Below, one piece after another: positions 13,216 through 32,842 of a stretch of DNA of 64,000 nucleotides. Source of the DNA: Cliona cf. orientalis (taxonomy: Eukaryota > Porifera > Demospongiae > Clionaida > Clionaidae); assembly GCA_963930775.1 (NCBI GenBank), contig OZ005702.1:1054001-1118000 (forward strand), given 5' to 3'. The notes below the pieces were generated by a model. The model was not told the origin of the DNA and did no database searches. It saw nothing but the letters and a program-made list of their open reading frames with translations. The stretch's first letter is position 1. Every line of letters begins with the position of its first letter. Position numbers and translations under genes: made by a program.

Positions 13216-16031
13216 ATGATGGCTGGTTGTCTTGTACTCTTTACTGCTTGTCTCCTGCCTTTACTGACAGCGGGAGCGTTGGATCCCAGTATCAGCACAC
13301 AGCTGCTCTGGCCGATGCCCAGCTCCGTCACTGTTGGTAGCCAAGTCTTCTCCATTGATCCAGCCAGCTTCAAGTTCACCCCACAGGGAGCCAACGCTGC
13401 CAGCGACACGTTGAAGCAGGCCATCGACCGCTACTCTGACCTCATCTTTAAGACCCCGGTGCCTCTCTACCCTAGTGCAGCTAATACCACTGCTGCAAGT
13501 GCTCTATCAGCGCTCACTATCACTGTTTCCAGCACAAATGAAACACTGGGCCTCAACACTGATGAATCTTGTTAGTGGTTTAGAGTACTTTACTTCATGT
13601 CATCAGTTTGTATAATTATTAATTTTTGGTACAGATTCTTTGACTACTTCAAGTGGACAGCTGTCTGCGACTTCCGTGTACGGAGCACTGAGAGGTTGAC
13701 GTGTTAATCTAATACTAATTACGTTTATTAGTTTATTCATGGTGGTGGTAATAATTATATCATGTATAAATAATAATTTAATTCTATAGGCCTGGAAACA
13801 TTCAGTCAACTGGTGTTCAGGTCTGAGGATGGGAAGGTATGGGCAGCGTTAACATCTACCCTTGTAAACCCCAGATTTGTAAACTACATGACATTGTTTG
13901 ATTTATCTTTCTTTGACAGTTTAAGATCTCTGATATGACGATCAACGACAAGCCTCGTTTCAACCACAGAGGCACCATGATCGACACATCCAGACACTTT
14001 CAAAGCCTGCAGACCATCCTGGACCATCTTGTAAGAATTTCTGGTTTATGATAGCCAAGTTGAGAATATTAAAAAAAAATTAGTACACAACTGAAAGGGG
14101 ATCTAAGAATATCTGTTGTTTTTATATAGGATGCTATGGCGTACAACAAATTCAATGTACTGCACTGGCACATTGTGGACGACCAATCGTTTCCATACGT
14201 GAGCATCACCTTTCCCGACTTATCAGCAAAGGTACACATTATTATAACATAAAATAACATTATTCAGCTACTTTAAAAGTGAAACAAAAATCTTGACGCC
14301 TAGTTTGTTTCACCAATAGGGTGCTTATGATGCAAATCATGTGTATTCTCAAGACGATATCAAACAAGTCATAGAGTACGCCAGGCTGAGAGGCATTAGA
14401 GTCATTCCAGAGTTTGATACACCAGTAAGTTCGTTATTTTTTCGAGTCAGATGATCGTTAGAGTCAGGTGATGTGTGACGGTTCGCTAATGGGCAGCTGT
14501 GAATATTTCTACACACCTTACGTAAACCTTTGCTGTAGGGCCACACTCAGGCATGGGGCAAAGGTCAACCAAACCTGCTGACTCCATGCTATAGCAGTGG
14601 AAAACCAAATGGGTAAGCCAGCACCAACTATTCAGAATCAGCCACCACACTATATACACATACATTCCTATATTCATTATGAGCCTTCAATCCTATGATT
14701 GTGCACTTCAAACGATTGGTGCTTCTTCGCCAAAATTCTTAAGTATTATGATACGAGCCCTGAGAAAGAAATAATTCATGGAAATCAAAGGCTGCTAAAA
14801 TCGTTATTCTTTTTATTACAGTGGTTATGGACCCATCAATCCAGAACCTGATACCACATGGACTTTTCTGAAAAGTTTCTTCAGTGAAATCGGTCAGAAG
14901 GTATTCAAAGATGATTATATACATCTTGGAGGTGACGAAGTCAGCTTTAGTTGCTGGTAACTTTGGTAACCTCTTATTTAACAGTATACTATGATAATTA
15001 ATAATTATTATAGGCAAAGTAATCCTGACCTCCAGAAATGGATGGCTGATCATAATTATACAGACTACAGCAAATTGGAACAGTACTATGAAACAACGTG
15101 AGTTAACTTTAATCTAGCTAGGAAGAACGTATAATAATTTTTGCTAAATTTTGTTAATTTTTTAGTTTGCTTCAACTTGTTGCTTCTCTTGGAAAGCAGT
15201 ACATTGTCTGGCAGGAGATTTTCGATAATGGTCTGAAGGTATGACTCTTGATGATAGACAAATCAAATGACAAACCATTTAAACCATAAAATTTAATAGG
15301 TTTTACCAGACACAGTGATCCATGTATGGAAGGGAGGGAACAACTGGCCAAAGGAGATGCAGAGCGTGACGGCCGGAGGGTTGAAGGCCATCCTATCAAC
15401 ATGCTGGTACCTCAACTACATCAGCTATGGAGCTGACTGGCCAAAAGTAAGTAATATTTATCGTGAATAAGGTGTTTGAGTGTTCCATTATTGCCCTATC
15501 TTTTCTTTCTCCTCCTCCCACGGCAATGCTCCACCACAGTACTATGCTTGTGATCCACAAGGCTTCAATGGTAAGTGCTATTCCAACTGTATGGTGGTGA
15601 TACACCCTCCATTTTTCTTGTGCTCAAAGTGCTGATAGTTATCTCTAGTAATAATATTAATTATTATTATTATACCAACTATAATAACATGCAGGTACTG
15701 ATGCTCAGAATGCGTTGGTAGTGGGAGGAGAGGTGTGTATGTGGGGAGAGCTTGTGGACAGTACCAACTTTCTCCCTCGGATGTGGCCGAGAGCCAGCGC
15801 CCCGGGGGAGAGGCTCTGGAGCCCACAGAACATCAACAATGCCGGTGAGGCCCAGCCTAGACTCCACATGCAGCGGTGTCGTATGATAACGTATGTCCTA
15901 TATTATAAATACCTATAATCTATAGAAGTGTGTAAATACAATACTTTTGCTACAGCCGTGGCATCCCAGCTGAGCCCCTTGGCCCTAGCTACTGCAGCTA
16001 CGAGTGGCCGGGAAAGCACCCTCAAAACTGA
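13216..16031 (+). CDS. HEXB: Lysosomal beta-hexosaminidase (GH20), copy 2
   Basis: Removes terminal GlcNAc/GalNAc from glycoconjugates, typically in lysosomes. There are 14 exons: 13216-13570, 13635-13694, 13790-13836, 13920-14030, 14130-14231, 14320-14424, 14539-14612, 14822-14956, 15014-15097, 15166-15238, 15300-15446, 15540-15570, 15695-15890 and 15956-16031. They join in frame to 531 aa. A hydrophobic signal peptide (residues 1-20) precedes the N-terminal domain. GH20 hallmarks are [30 protein letters not shown], the catalytic pair in HLGGDEVS (D323, E324), WYLNYISYG and GGEVCMWGE. The second of two adjacent ATGs could also be the start. The donors of exons 1 and 2 (GTTAGT, GTTGAC) are unusual but are shared with the broken copy. 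HEXA versus HEXB orthology is not resolvable by eye. Confidence 0.93.
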
Positions 16032-16468
16032 ACTCTCCCCAGCACATTATATACATGCATGCATAATTAGTACTATTTTGGACATGATTTATTGCCAAAG
16101 TGCAAGTTTTTTTTTTTTTTTTTACGCAGTGTATAGAGTGCTGGCAAATTTATGTACAAATTTATAATGCCATATGCAGGAGGGGGCGGGGACTAGGGCT
16201 ACGTAAGAGTACAGTATTTTATATGGACTTACCGGCACTATAACGCTTAAATTGCGGTGCCGGTACTGGCACTGTAGACACAGCGTTTTTTGTTTGTTTT
16301 TTTATCCTCCAAGTTTCAGGATGAAATTCAGGAGATACAATAATAATATTATGCAATCATGTTGTTGTATGGAATAATATTATTGCATGGGATTGTCACG
16401 TGTCGTGAAGTGGGTGGAGCTGGAAGCTAATGCGGGGGTGTACAACTTCAAACGCTAGCTAGCTCACA
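16032..16468 (+). promoter_or_regulatory. Spacer and promoter of third hexosaminidase
   Basis: It contains a T tract near 16108-16123 and, 65 bp before the next start codon, GTCACGTGTC at 16395-16404. This is one base from the palindromic CLEAR consensus GTCACGTGAC known for TFEB targets. Confidence 0.45.
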
Positions 16469-19025
16469 ATGGCTCGTCTTCTTGGACTCCTACTCTTTGC
16501 CGTTCACCTTCTTCCTGCGATCACAGAGGCAAAGCTGGATCCCAGTATCAGCACACAGCTGCTCTGGCCGATGCCCAGCTCCGTCACTGTTGGCAGCCAA
16601 GTCTTCTCCATTGATCCAGCCAGCTTCAAGTTCACCCCACAGGGAGCCAACGCTGCCAGCGACACGCTGAAGCAGGCCATCGACCGTTACTCTGACCTCA
16701 TCTTCAAGAGCCCAGCGCCTTTCTATCCCAGTGCAGCTAATACAACAGCTGCAAAGTCTATGGCAGAGCTTACCATCACTGTTTCTAGTACTGATGAAAA
16801 GTTGGGACTGGATACTGATGAATCTTGTAAGCAACGTTAGCTAATGAGATAGCTGGAATCATCTTACTCTGAATATTAAATTTGTAGATTCTTTGGCCAT
16901 TTCAACTGGGAAACTGTCAGCAAACTCTGTTTTTGGAGCGTTGAAAGGTAAGCTTGGTTTCGTTACAAAAATTTAATTTAATTGTTGCATGCAGGCCTTG
17001 AAACGTTCAGTCAGTTGGTTTTCAGATCTGAGGATGGGAAGGTAAAAATGTTTCATTTTGCGGAGTAGTAATAATAATATTATTATGCATAATACTAATA
17101 GTTCAAAGTCTCAGACATTACAGTTGATGATAAGCCACGATTCAACCATCGAGGTGTGATGATCGATACATCCAGACACTTTCAAAACCTGCAAACCATC
17201 CTGGACCACATTGTAAGAATAATTGGACAGTAACTGATTAGCAATCGATATTTATAATGATGTATATTACTCTATAGGATGCCATGTCATACAACAAGTT
17301 TAACGTACTTCACTGGCACATTGTTGATTCTCAGTCTTTTCCGTACGAGAGTATCACCTATCCTGACTTATCGGGAAAGGTATGCCATAAATTAAAATTA
17401 AAATGATCACTTCATGATCGTTATTGCTTTTACCCTATAGGGTGCTTATGATACAAATCATGTGTACTCTCAAGACGATGTCAAACAAGTCATAGAGTAC
17501 GCCAGGCTGAGAGGCATTAGAGTCATTCCAGAGTTTGATACACCCGTGAGTTTAATTGATAAGTCACTATGATCTTTGAATTACCTTTACATGAATTAGG
17601 GCCACTCACTGTCATGGGGTAAAGGTCAACCCAATCTATTAACTCCATGCTACAATAAAGATGGAAATCCAAGTGGGTAAGCTATTAACATTGAGAGCTC
17701 ATTTACTATCAGATCAGTATGCTATACATTTGGCTTGCACATGTATTCAAACCAGTCGATTCAAAGCATAATTAATCACAATTTTTTACAGTTCCTATGG
17801 ACCCATTAATCCGGTACCTGACAGCACATGGACATTCCTGAAGGGTTTGTTCACAGAGATCGGTCAGAAGGTGTTTGCTGATGAGTATCTGCATCTTGGA
17901 GGTGATGAAGTCAGCTATGGCTGCTGGTGAGTTCCAAAGAATTTTAATAGCTAAAAAAATTCGGTCGACTGTCGTTATCCTGAAAGGGAGAGTAATCCTG
18001 ACATCAAAAAGTGGATGGCTGCTCATAATTATACAGACTACAGCAAATTGGAGCAGTACTATGAGACAACGTAAAGTCAAATTTTGTATGTTGATATTCA
18101 TAATTTTTTGTTTGATTTGTGAATTAATTTTAGTTTGCTTCAACTTGTTGCCTCTCTTGGAAAGCAATACATTGTCTGGCAGGAGATTTTCGATAATGGT
18201 CTGAAGGTATGATAAGATAATAAATTGACACTGATCGACTTGATTAATCCAGTATCACAATCATGATCAGGTTCTACCTGACACAGTGATTCATGTGTGG
18301 AAGGGAAACTGGGAGAAAGAGATGGAGAAGGTCACGGCTGGAGGATTGAAGACTATCCTCTCGTCATGTTGGTACCTCAATCGAATAAGCTTCGGAGAGG
18401 ACTGGACGAAAGTAAAGAGTTTTATGATCTGCCAACTCTTTAGTAGCTACAATGCCTATTCTCTATTTGCAGCCGTACATGTGTGACCCCCAAAGTTTCA
18501 ATGGTTTGTTAATTATGCAACACTATATTATCGGTGCTAGCTACAAAGTCCATTTCTAGCTACATCATCTTACTGTAGGTACTGATGCTCAGAATGCGTT
18601 GGTAGTGGGAGGAGAGGTGTGTATGTGGGGAGAGTTTGTGGACAGCACCAACTTTCTCCCTCGGATGTGGCCGAGAGCCAGCGCCCCGGGGGAGAGGCTC
18701 TGGAGCCCACAGCGCTTCAACAACTCCAGTGAAGCTTCTCCGAGGCTACACCTCCAGAGGTGCCGTATGCTATCGTAAGTAATGTGATCATGCAAACATC
18801 ACCATTTTGGATCCTTGATTTACTTCTGAGATGAATATTATAATAATAATATATATACTAGAATGTTTATTGTGCAAACTAGAGGCTAATGTGTTTATTG
18901 TGCAAAAAGGAGGCTAATGCTAATAATTTACCTTTAATTTCTGCAGCCGTGGTATTCCAGCTGAACCAGTTCTTGGACCAAGCTACTGTAGCTATGAATG
19001 GCAGGGAAAGAAGCCAAATTATTAA
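16469..19025 (+). CDS. HEXB: Lysosomal beta-hexosaminidase (GH20), copy 3
   Basis: Tandem paralogue of the upstream gene with identical 14-exon architecture: 16469-16826, 16888-16947, 16995-17041, 17102-17212, 17278-17379, 17441-17545, 17600-17676, 17792-17926, 17987-18070, 18134-18206, 18271-18411, 18473-18503, 18579-18774 and 18947-19025. The product is 532 aa. Signal peptide is [23 protein letters not shown]20 motifs are intact, with catalytic D325-E326 in HLGGDEVS and the acceptor-site run GGEVCMWGE. All donors are canonical except GTTTGT after exon 12. Divergence from copy 2 is patchy: most of exon 1 and the first 135 bases of exon 13 are nearly identical at nucleotide level, while intervening exons and all introns are diverged. 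That pattern suggests gene conversion. Confidence 0.94.
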
Positions 19026-19241
19026 CGAATAATTATTATCCACGTGCACAAAATAAAAACATAGTGTTGTTTTGAATATTACATTATCTGGCAATGAATA
19101 CTGGATGTCTATTGTCTTTTCAATGATATCAAAAAGATTCATTACTCAACCTCCTCCACATTAAACGTTAGAGATAGCTAGTTCAAGATACATTATTATA
19201 AACAGAGGAAGAGAGAGAGAGGCTGAAGATTTGGAGGAACT

Positions 19242-20243
19242 ATGGTTCTGACAGGAGTCATTAGAAAGGTATTGTTTTCAAAACATAATATTATATAGCC
19301 TCCTTGATGATGTAAAGCGGGCTGGGAGAACTTATGAAGTAGCTATATAATAAAAAAAAATGGGCATCCACTCCACCCCCAGGCCTGCCCCTCCCCCTAA
19401 ATTAGCTAACTTTAAATGGCCTTGACTCATACTTTGGTATATAGGCTAGCATTAAACCCCCCCCCCCCCCAAAACCAAATCTATCATGAACACGTACGTA
19501 GTCATTCATTGTGAACACAGGTTGGTCTTTGTTTACTTGTCCCTGTGATCATTGGATGGGTATTGATCATTGTAGGATTTGGACTGGAAACAAGAAAAGT
19601 GTAAGACTACCTATATATTAAGAGTGCATAATTATATTATTATAATGTCATTGCTCCATCTTCAGCTCAGTCTTTGAGAGTGCTCGCTACCCCTGGTGGA
19701 TGGTGATCATGGTCACACCATTTATGCTGTTAGCAGAAGTTGTCTACACTATTGTTGACAAGAATAAGCTTCTCATGGGCTTCCTAGGAGCAATCGTATC
19801 CTCAGAGATATTAATATTTTCTCTCCAGACCTATTATCAGCTTGACTAGCTTGGGGGAGGGGGAGAGGACACTGAGCATTGAAGCTGATCGATCCTTAAC
19901 ATCAGAATAACATAGGTAAACGTTTTCAGCACCTTGTTTCTTACGGCTCTGGGATTTCTACTAGGCCTCTTGGGAATTGCAGCACTATCGACAACTGAGA
20001 GCGAATCTGATTTGACGACAGATCTGTATCTGGAGTTTACAGGAGCGTTAATTGCTGGTGTCTTCTGGGTAAATCAAATGCATGTTAAGAGTACATAATA
20101 ATAATAATAATTATTATTATTATGGTAATACATTCATGCACACACACATGCAGTTGATTTTGACAAGTCTATCATTCTTTTATGAAACTAGTGAAAACGA
20201 TCAAGCCACGTCTGATGTTATTAATATGCAACCGTTTAGTTAA
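19242..20243 (+). CDS. Small four-TM membrane protein, 159 aa
   Basis: Exons: 19242-19268, 19521-19600, 19666-19795, 19916-20068 and 20154-20243. Frame is kept throughout. The protein has four hydrophobic segments: LCLLVPVIIGWVLIIVGFGL (about 11-30), WWMVIMVTPFMLLAEVVYTI (about 44-63), FSTLFLTALGFLLGLLGIAA (about 83-102) and FTGALIAGVFWLILTSLSFF (about 119-138). Both ends are short and predicted on the same side. I do not recognise the family; the four-TM, about 150-residue layout recalls MARVEL-like proteins, but no diagnostic motif was found. Three relatives occur on the minus strand at 58061-62545, sharing the GWxLIIxGFGxET, WWMVIxVTPFML and FxGAxIA runs, and nearly the same exon phases. 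Confidence 0.82.
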
Positions 20244-20519
20244 ACTTGACATTGTGCCACTTATAATATAAAGGTAATATAGTAATAATAAACTTGCTGA
20301 TAAATACAGTTCGTCTCGGGGACTGTGACGACCCCGTACCTTACGAGTAGTCTCCTCTACCTCGACTGACAAATACTTCGTGTGGTATTATATAATAATA
20401 TATTATAATATTATGTAAAATTAATAAAGAAATGCAGTATTCAGTGAAGGGTCTGGAGGGGGACACAGTACAAAACAAACAATATACTCTGTAGTGTATG
20501 TCAAAATAGAGTTTAATAT

Positions 20520-20755
20520 TCACAGAGTTAAGATTGCTGCTAAACACAGCACCAGGAGGCTGACAATAATGACTTGAATGTGAGGTGAGTTGACAGTGGC
20601 TGAGCCTCGATGGGCAGCTGGAGGTCTACCCGTACTATCATCAATGGGCTGAGGATCGTCGGGATTGGTATCTGGAAGGAAGTTGGAAGTAGGGGGAGGA
20701 CGTCGAGGCGTACCTGTGTGTGTGGGGGGGGGGGGGGGGGGGGAGAAGGAGGGAG

Positions 20756-20812
<57 letters not shown>

Positions 20813-20857
20813 GGTCAATTTAACATGACTAATAATAATTATGACCATTCATAGAAC

Positions 20858-20897
<40 letters not shown>

Positions 20898-23001
20898 ACA
20901 CGTGTCTAGAGCAACATGCCAGACATGCATCAAGGGGGGTGGAACATAGTACAGCTCATGCATGTGAAGTGACATGGGAGATAGTGCGGTAACCACACAG
21001 CTGTTTGTGTAGCGACCACATAAATGGCCCAGTACAAGCTGAGGGACTGAACACGAACTAAAAACAAAAAGCCACAATAGACTGACAAGTTTACACAAAT
21101 GGGACAGATGGAAGCCAAGGAAAGCTAGAAGGGAGCACTATATCATCACCACAGACTTTCATGCTCAGCAAAATCTTATCGGGATGTTGTTTTTTGTGAA
21201 TTTTCAATGTCTTAGTAGGGCCAAAAAATAATTTAAAAAAAGCTGCACAGTGGAATCCTTCTTTAAGGACACCCTAGGCATCTTTCTAGACTAGGATACC
21301 ACACACTATCCCAAGGAAAAAGAAGCATAATCTACTAGAGATATCCACAAAACAATGATTTTCTCGTTAATCGGGCCATCTTGAAACTTTTCCCAAAACT
21401 AGAGAGGTTTCACTTCAGTATTATTTTCAAAGGGTCGAGTCTATAAGGCCTTGTTATTACACAGTACAGGGATATTGCATACATGTACATAGTACACATA
21501 CCTGTGACCATGAATGTTTCGTTGAAGGTTCTTCTATCTGGTAACACGACCAGGCAGACATAAGTATCAGCTGTGTCTTCAGAGACGGTCAAACTGACGG
21601 GAACCCACACGTCTTTATCATCAGTAAAATTCCGTTCAGCGAGCAGCTGCGATCCCTTCAATATGGCTACTTCAACGCCGCCTTGGCATGTGAATACGTT
21701 ACATGCAAATGAAAGGGTTTCACCCACTGATTTATCTGAGATGTCAATGTCTGCGATAGGTTCGATGTAGATATCAGCTGGAGGAAAATGAAAGAAATGT
21801 ACTATGAAAGTGGGAGAGAGGAAGGGAGAAGGGAGAGAAAGAAAAAGAGAGACTCAGAGGGAGGGAGAGAAGGGGGGAAGCATACTGTTTTTAACTGTGA
21901 GGGTGGTATCGAGTGAGATACTGACTGGTCCACCTTTGATGGTACATCTGTACGTCGTTGGTCTATGAATAGAAACATCGATATCGGGAGGGAAAATCAA
22001 GGAGCTACGCACGTTCACTCCAGCAACCGCCGTCTGAAAGTGTACAGAAAAAGTAACTAATATGAGATATAGCAAGCTACATCATGTACGTGGCCCCGTC
22101 CCCAGTCCCCAGTCCAAGCTCTCCCGTGTAGCATATTAATGCTATGCACCCGTATTACTGCGTGTAGTGTTCATTGAAAAGCAGGAAGGGTCTGGGGATG
22201 AGGCTAAGCTATAGGTACGTGCGGAAACTAGCGCGACTAATTGTGGTGAAGGAAGCTAGTGATTAAAGGCAGGAATAAAACTGACTCGCTGCTATACACA
22301 TAAGTACGTAATGATGGATACATGCACAATGTGGCTATGTACATGTAGCACTTGTATGGTGCTTTTGAGACCATGCAACACTGAATGTACATGTACAATA
22401 CTACTGCAGATGTACATTATTATACTACTCTTGAAGTACATGTATAAATTAGTATAAGCTCAGGCCCATGCACAACTAGTACACTCATACTCACATAGAG
22501 GATCCATCTAAGACATCCACACGTATACTTACCGTCACCATATTCACTGAAACGTTGCTGAACCTGGCTCCCCCGATCCTGTGCTCCCACTCCACCGCAT
22601 TCCCCACCCCCTCGCAGACAAACTCCTCTCGGCAGCCAAGAAGTGATTCCACGTTGCTATTGAGATTCTCCACTTCTAGTACACCATCAACAGCTGCAAT
22701 CAATCAATGTTATGGGATATGAGAGAGAGTTTATAAAAGCAGCACAATTTACTATCTATAAATTTTTTACACACTATTTTATACTAGGCTGGGTATACCC
22801 AAGCTAGTTTGTACAGCATCAAAGATGCGCGAAAGTAAGGTAGCGAGTACTAGCAGCACGCACTGCACAACACTAAACGAAGGGTGAGCATTATTTAGAA
22901 CTGGCAGCTTTTACTCATTCGCTTTTTCATTCACCTTGTACTCCCAGTACCAAAGCCGCCAACAGAGCGAAGTACATCAACGAGTATGAAGACGAGTCCA
23001 T
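20520..23001 (-). CDS. GPI-type two-domain Ig protein, copy 1 (281 aa)
   Basis: Exons on the minus strand: 23001-22935, 22693-22533, 22033-21886, 21777-21502 and 20713-20520. They join in frame to 281 aa. A signal peptide (MDSSSYSLMYFALLAALVLG) is followed by an N-terminal domain spanning exons 2-3 with Cys in the run CREEFVCEG and YRCTIKGG. A second Ig-like domain fills exon 4 (CNVFTC... DTYVCLVV). A Pro/Thr-rich stalk follows, and the C-terminal hydrophobic tail (VIIVSLLVLCLAAILTL) ends at the stop codon with no cytoplasmic residues, as expected for GPI attachment. All four introns are phase 0 or 1 at the same positions as in the paralogue at 24262-32842. The role is unknown; cell adhesion or recognition is the likely class. 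Confidence 0.85.
20724..20896. repeat. poly-G, (GA)n and (GT)n tracts
   Basis: About 20 G at 20724-20743, (GA)n at about 20757-20802 and (GT)n at about 20861-20895. On the sense strand of the minus-strand Ig gene the first two form a long pyrimidine tract just upstream of the exon 5 acceptor. Confidence 0.95.
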
Positions 23002-24261
23002 CTCTTGACCTTGATAGAAGAAGCGACTCGCGCTCGCCTACTCGCTCTCTCAGAGGTGACGCAGAAATACTGACCCGGCGCGGCCGTACCTTTACATGTG
23101 GGTTGCATGTGCACGCAGGAAAGCTAACCACAAAAGCAGCTGTGCGCGCGTACGTGCAAATGCAGGCATGATCTGATGTCATAATGATAATCTATCTACT
23201 GCATGTACACATCATCTTGAGATTATAGTCAGTATCTGCTCGCTCAGAGCCTTGCATGTAGTCTGGACTCATGATCATTGAACTACCGAATTGACCCGTG
23301 TAGGTGGGTGGTGGTGTGTGCCGTTTGACATACATGTAGCTGCGATGAATTCCATTATATAGATTATATATCACATTCCATGCAACCATGAGGTCAAGCA
23401 CACCCAGTGGCCGTCATAATACAAGACTGTCGATATCTGATGCATGTACCCTCATAAAAATTAATATATTTATGGGGGGGGGGGTGGTAATAGTTAATTT
23501 TATCAAACTAGCTATGATTCTATAGGTATATTAAACACCGTATCGGAAAAAGTATGTACATGCACAATGCCATGTCTCGATTTCTGGGTATCATCCTTAC
23601 CATATACACCAGCAAAATATTAATCAAGTCAACATCCATCCAATAACAGTTATACAAACAAACTGACACAAATTTGGTATATATACAGAAAAAGACAATA
23701 GACAAAACTAGGACAATTTTAATGTGAATTAAAAAAAAAAGAACACACGAAACAAATTTCCCATAAAAATTAACTTCTGTATGCATGGTATGACGCTGAT
23801 ATGATATGAATATGTACGCTGCACATATCACATTAGTCAGTGTCCAGCATGTCTGAGGCATGCTTTTGGTACGTACATGTACGTACCACAAATTTCCAGC
23901 CAATGGTTGGCAGCTTGTATAGGAGTTATGAAGTAATTATTCAAGGGTACTTCAACAAGAGACACAAAATTATAATTAAGACGTATGTAGTGAAAAACGA
24001 ATAAGATCCAAGCTATGCATGCTATATAATATTATTTCTGAGAACATACTGGTCGACACAAAAGAATAATAATGTACAAATTTTTTAAAACAACAACCTT
24101 TTTGGTGATTTTTAATTTTTTTTTTGTTGTTGATCTTTTCACATGACTACACTGCTCACAGACTGATACACAAATAGATATGCATGCACTGCGAAAATGC
24201 CGTGTGATGGGCATTATTTAGAAAGATGATATGCATGGCATTAATATATATTGAACGTCCA
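23002..24261. other. Spacer between the two GPI-Ig genes
   Basis: 1.26 kb between the start codon of one Ig gene and the stop of the next. It should hold the promoter of the former and the 3' UTR of the latter. It is AT-rich with a G run near 23475. The long ORFs in it are low-complexity hydrophobic readings without homology I can see. Confidence 0.5.

Positions 24262-32842
<8,581 letters not shown>

Noticed and set aside
22085..22215. Possible small inverted-repeat element (gtccccag ... ctggggatgagg)
   Set aside because: The arms are short and imperfect and no empty site or target duplication is visible, so I did not list it as an element.
23520..23903. 127-codon minus-strand ORF with hydrophobic stretches
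   Set aside because: AT-rich low-complexity reading in the spacer between two Ig genes. It has no domain, no exon partners and no paralogue in the equivalent spacer.
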